From positions 19,343,256 to 19,407,255 of the forward strand of contig OX393570.1 in the NCBI GenBank assembly GCA_947652115.1: a stretch of 64,000 nt of DNA, written 5' to 3'. Source of the DNA: Blastomussa wellsi. Its lineage: Eukaryota > Cnidaria > Anthozoa > Scleractinia > Plerogyridae. The stretch's first letter is position 1. Each line of letters starts with the position of its first letter. Below the pieces are notes generated by a model that worked only from the letters and a program-made list of their open reading frames with translations, was not told the origin of the DNA and did not search any database. Position numbers and translations under genes: made by a program. Shown piece by piece: positions 63,701-64,000 of this stretch.

Positions 63701-64000
63701 TTATTTTGGCCATAATTTGGGTATTATAACCATGGTTATTTTGGCCATAATTTCGGTATTATAACCATGGTTATTTTGGCCATAATTTGGGTATTATAAC
63801 AATGGTTATTTTGGCCATAATTTCGGTATTATAACCATGGTTATTTTAGCCATAATTTGGGTATTATAACCATGGTTATTTTGGCCATAATTTGGGTATT
63901 ACAACCGTGGTTATTTTGGCCATAATTTGGGTATTATAACCATGGTTATTTTGGCCATAATTTCGGTATTATAACCATGGTTATTTTGCCCATATTTTAG
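51703..64000. repeat. 7525-bp third-level repeat (215 monomers), one full plus partial copy
   Basis: Markers at 51703, 52543, 54118, 55623 and 56463 recur at 59228, 60068, 61643, 63148 and 63988, all offset by 7525 bp. Private single-base variants are shared at the same offset: AACAATGATTATT (52359 and 59884 region), TCTAACCATGATT (55716 and 63241), TTTTTGTATT (53426 and 60951) and TTTAGGTATTACAACC (51607 and 59132 region). An older copy of part of the same block lies 9379 bp to the left (44047 to 53426; 46337 to 55716; 48927 to 58306). Confidence 0.92.

Larger units (their letters stand above)
32431..64000. repeat. AT-rich 35-bp satellite, domain B (homogenised, 24-mer HOR)
   Basis: Almost every monomer is 35 bp and close to consensus; a clean one is 32458-32492. 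Composition is about 31% GC and the consensus has no CpG. Variation falls into a few recurring monomer types: TTTCGG, TTTTAGCC, TACAACCGTGG, TATAACAATGG, TCTAACC, and a two-monomer marker GCCCATATTTTAGG ... AGCCACGG ... TTGGCTATT. The marker occurs 26 times, always (bar one base) at multiples of 35 bp, and most often 840 bp apart. A single one-base deletion near 49930 (ATTTGGTATTATAACC) shifts the phase afterwards. The array runs off the right edge. No ORF over about 60 codons exists here, because three 35-bp monomers pass one stop-containing unit through all frames. Confidence 0.97.

Noticed and set aside
9679..64000. CRISPR-like reading of regular 35-bp repeats
   Set aside because: There are no unique spacers; monomers are directly adjacent and the setting is clearly eukaryotic satellite DNA.
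32431..64000. CENP-B box in the satellite monomer
   Set aside because: No sequence like the TTCG...CGGGA core is present in consensus or common variants.

Overview
The window is eukaryotic and mostly non-coding: about 59.5 of 64 kb is tandem satellite DNA, with one ~4 kb island of transposon debris and a single intact unknown ORF. No operon-like gene cluster, rRNA, tRNA or CRISPR array is visible. The two LINE 3' fragments (CR1/L2-like C-terminal relics) and the dispersed repeat at 5085-5280 resemble elements I associate with anthozoan cnidarians (corals, sea anemones). That assignment is from memory and of moderate confidence; 'metazoan' is safer.

Layout. (1) 1-2629: C-rich 39-bp satellite, running off the left edge and degenerating to the right. 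(2) 2630-6683: mixed island. From left to right it holds a 5'-truncated LINE on the minus strand; an unknown plus-strand ORF fragment cut in two by a second 5'-truncated minus-strand LINE; AT-rich DNA with TA microsatellites; a dispersed repeat with a 15-bp inverted repeat; a ~450-bp element with ~28-bp terminal inverted repeats; and a 208-codon minus-strand ORF with a strong ATGGCGG start context. (3) 6684-9478: a second block of the same 39-bp satellite. From 7241 it is nearly identical to positions 1-2238 and differs mostly by one-base indels in C runs. (4) 9479-9678: exactly 200 N, an assembly gap. (5) 9679-~32430: domain A of an AT-rich satellite with mixed 34/35-bp monomers, organised as nested duplications of 452, 1705, 2014 and 6708 bp. 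(6) ~32430-64000: domain B of the same satellite, almost purely 35-bp, with a 24-monomer (840-bp) higher-order repeat and larger 7525-bp and 9379-bp block duplications, running off the right edge.

Biology. The 35-bp monomer carries two dyads (a 14-bp perfect palindrome centred on CCATGG, and ATAAT/ATTAT flanking six bases) plus TGGCCA. Multi-level higher-order structure, local homogenisation and short dyads recall centromeric or pericentromeric satellites, but no centromere protein binding can be read from sequence. The most notable observation is the layered repeat hierarchy of domain B and its sharp junction with domain A. The short MAKITMV-type ORFs of domain A are a by-product of 34+35-bp monomer pairs summing to 69 bp, not genes. 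The only candidate protein gene is the 208-aa ORF at 6012-6638.
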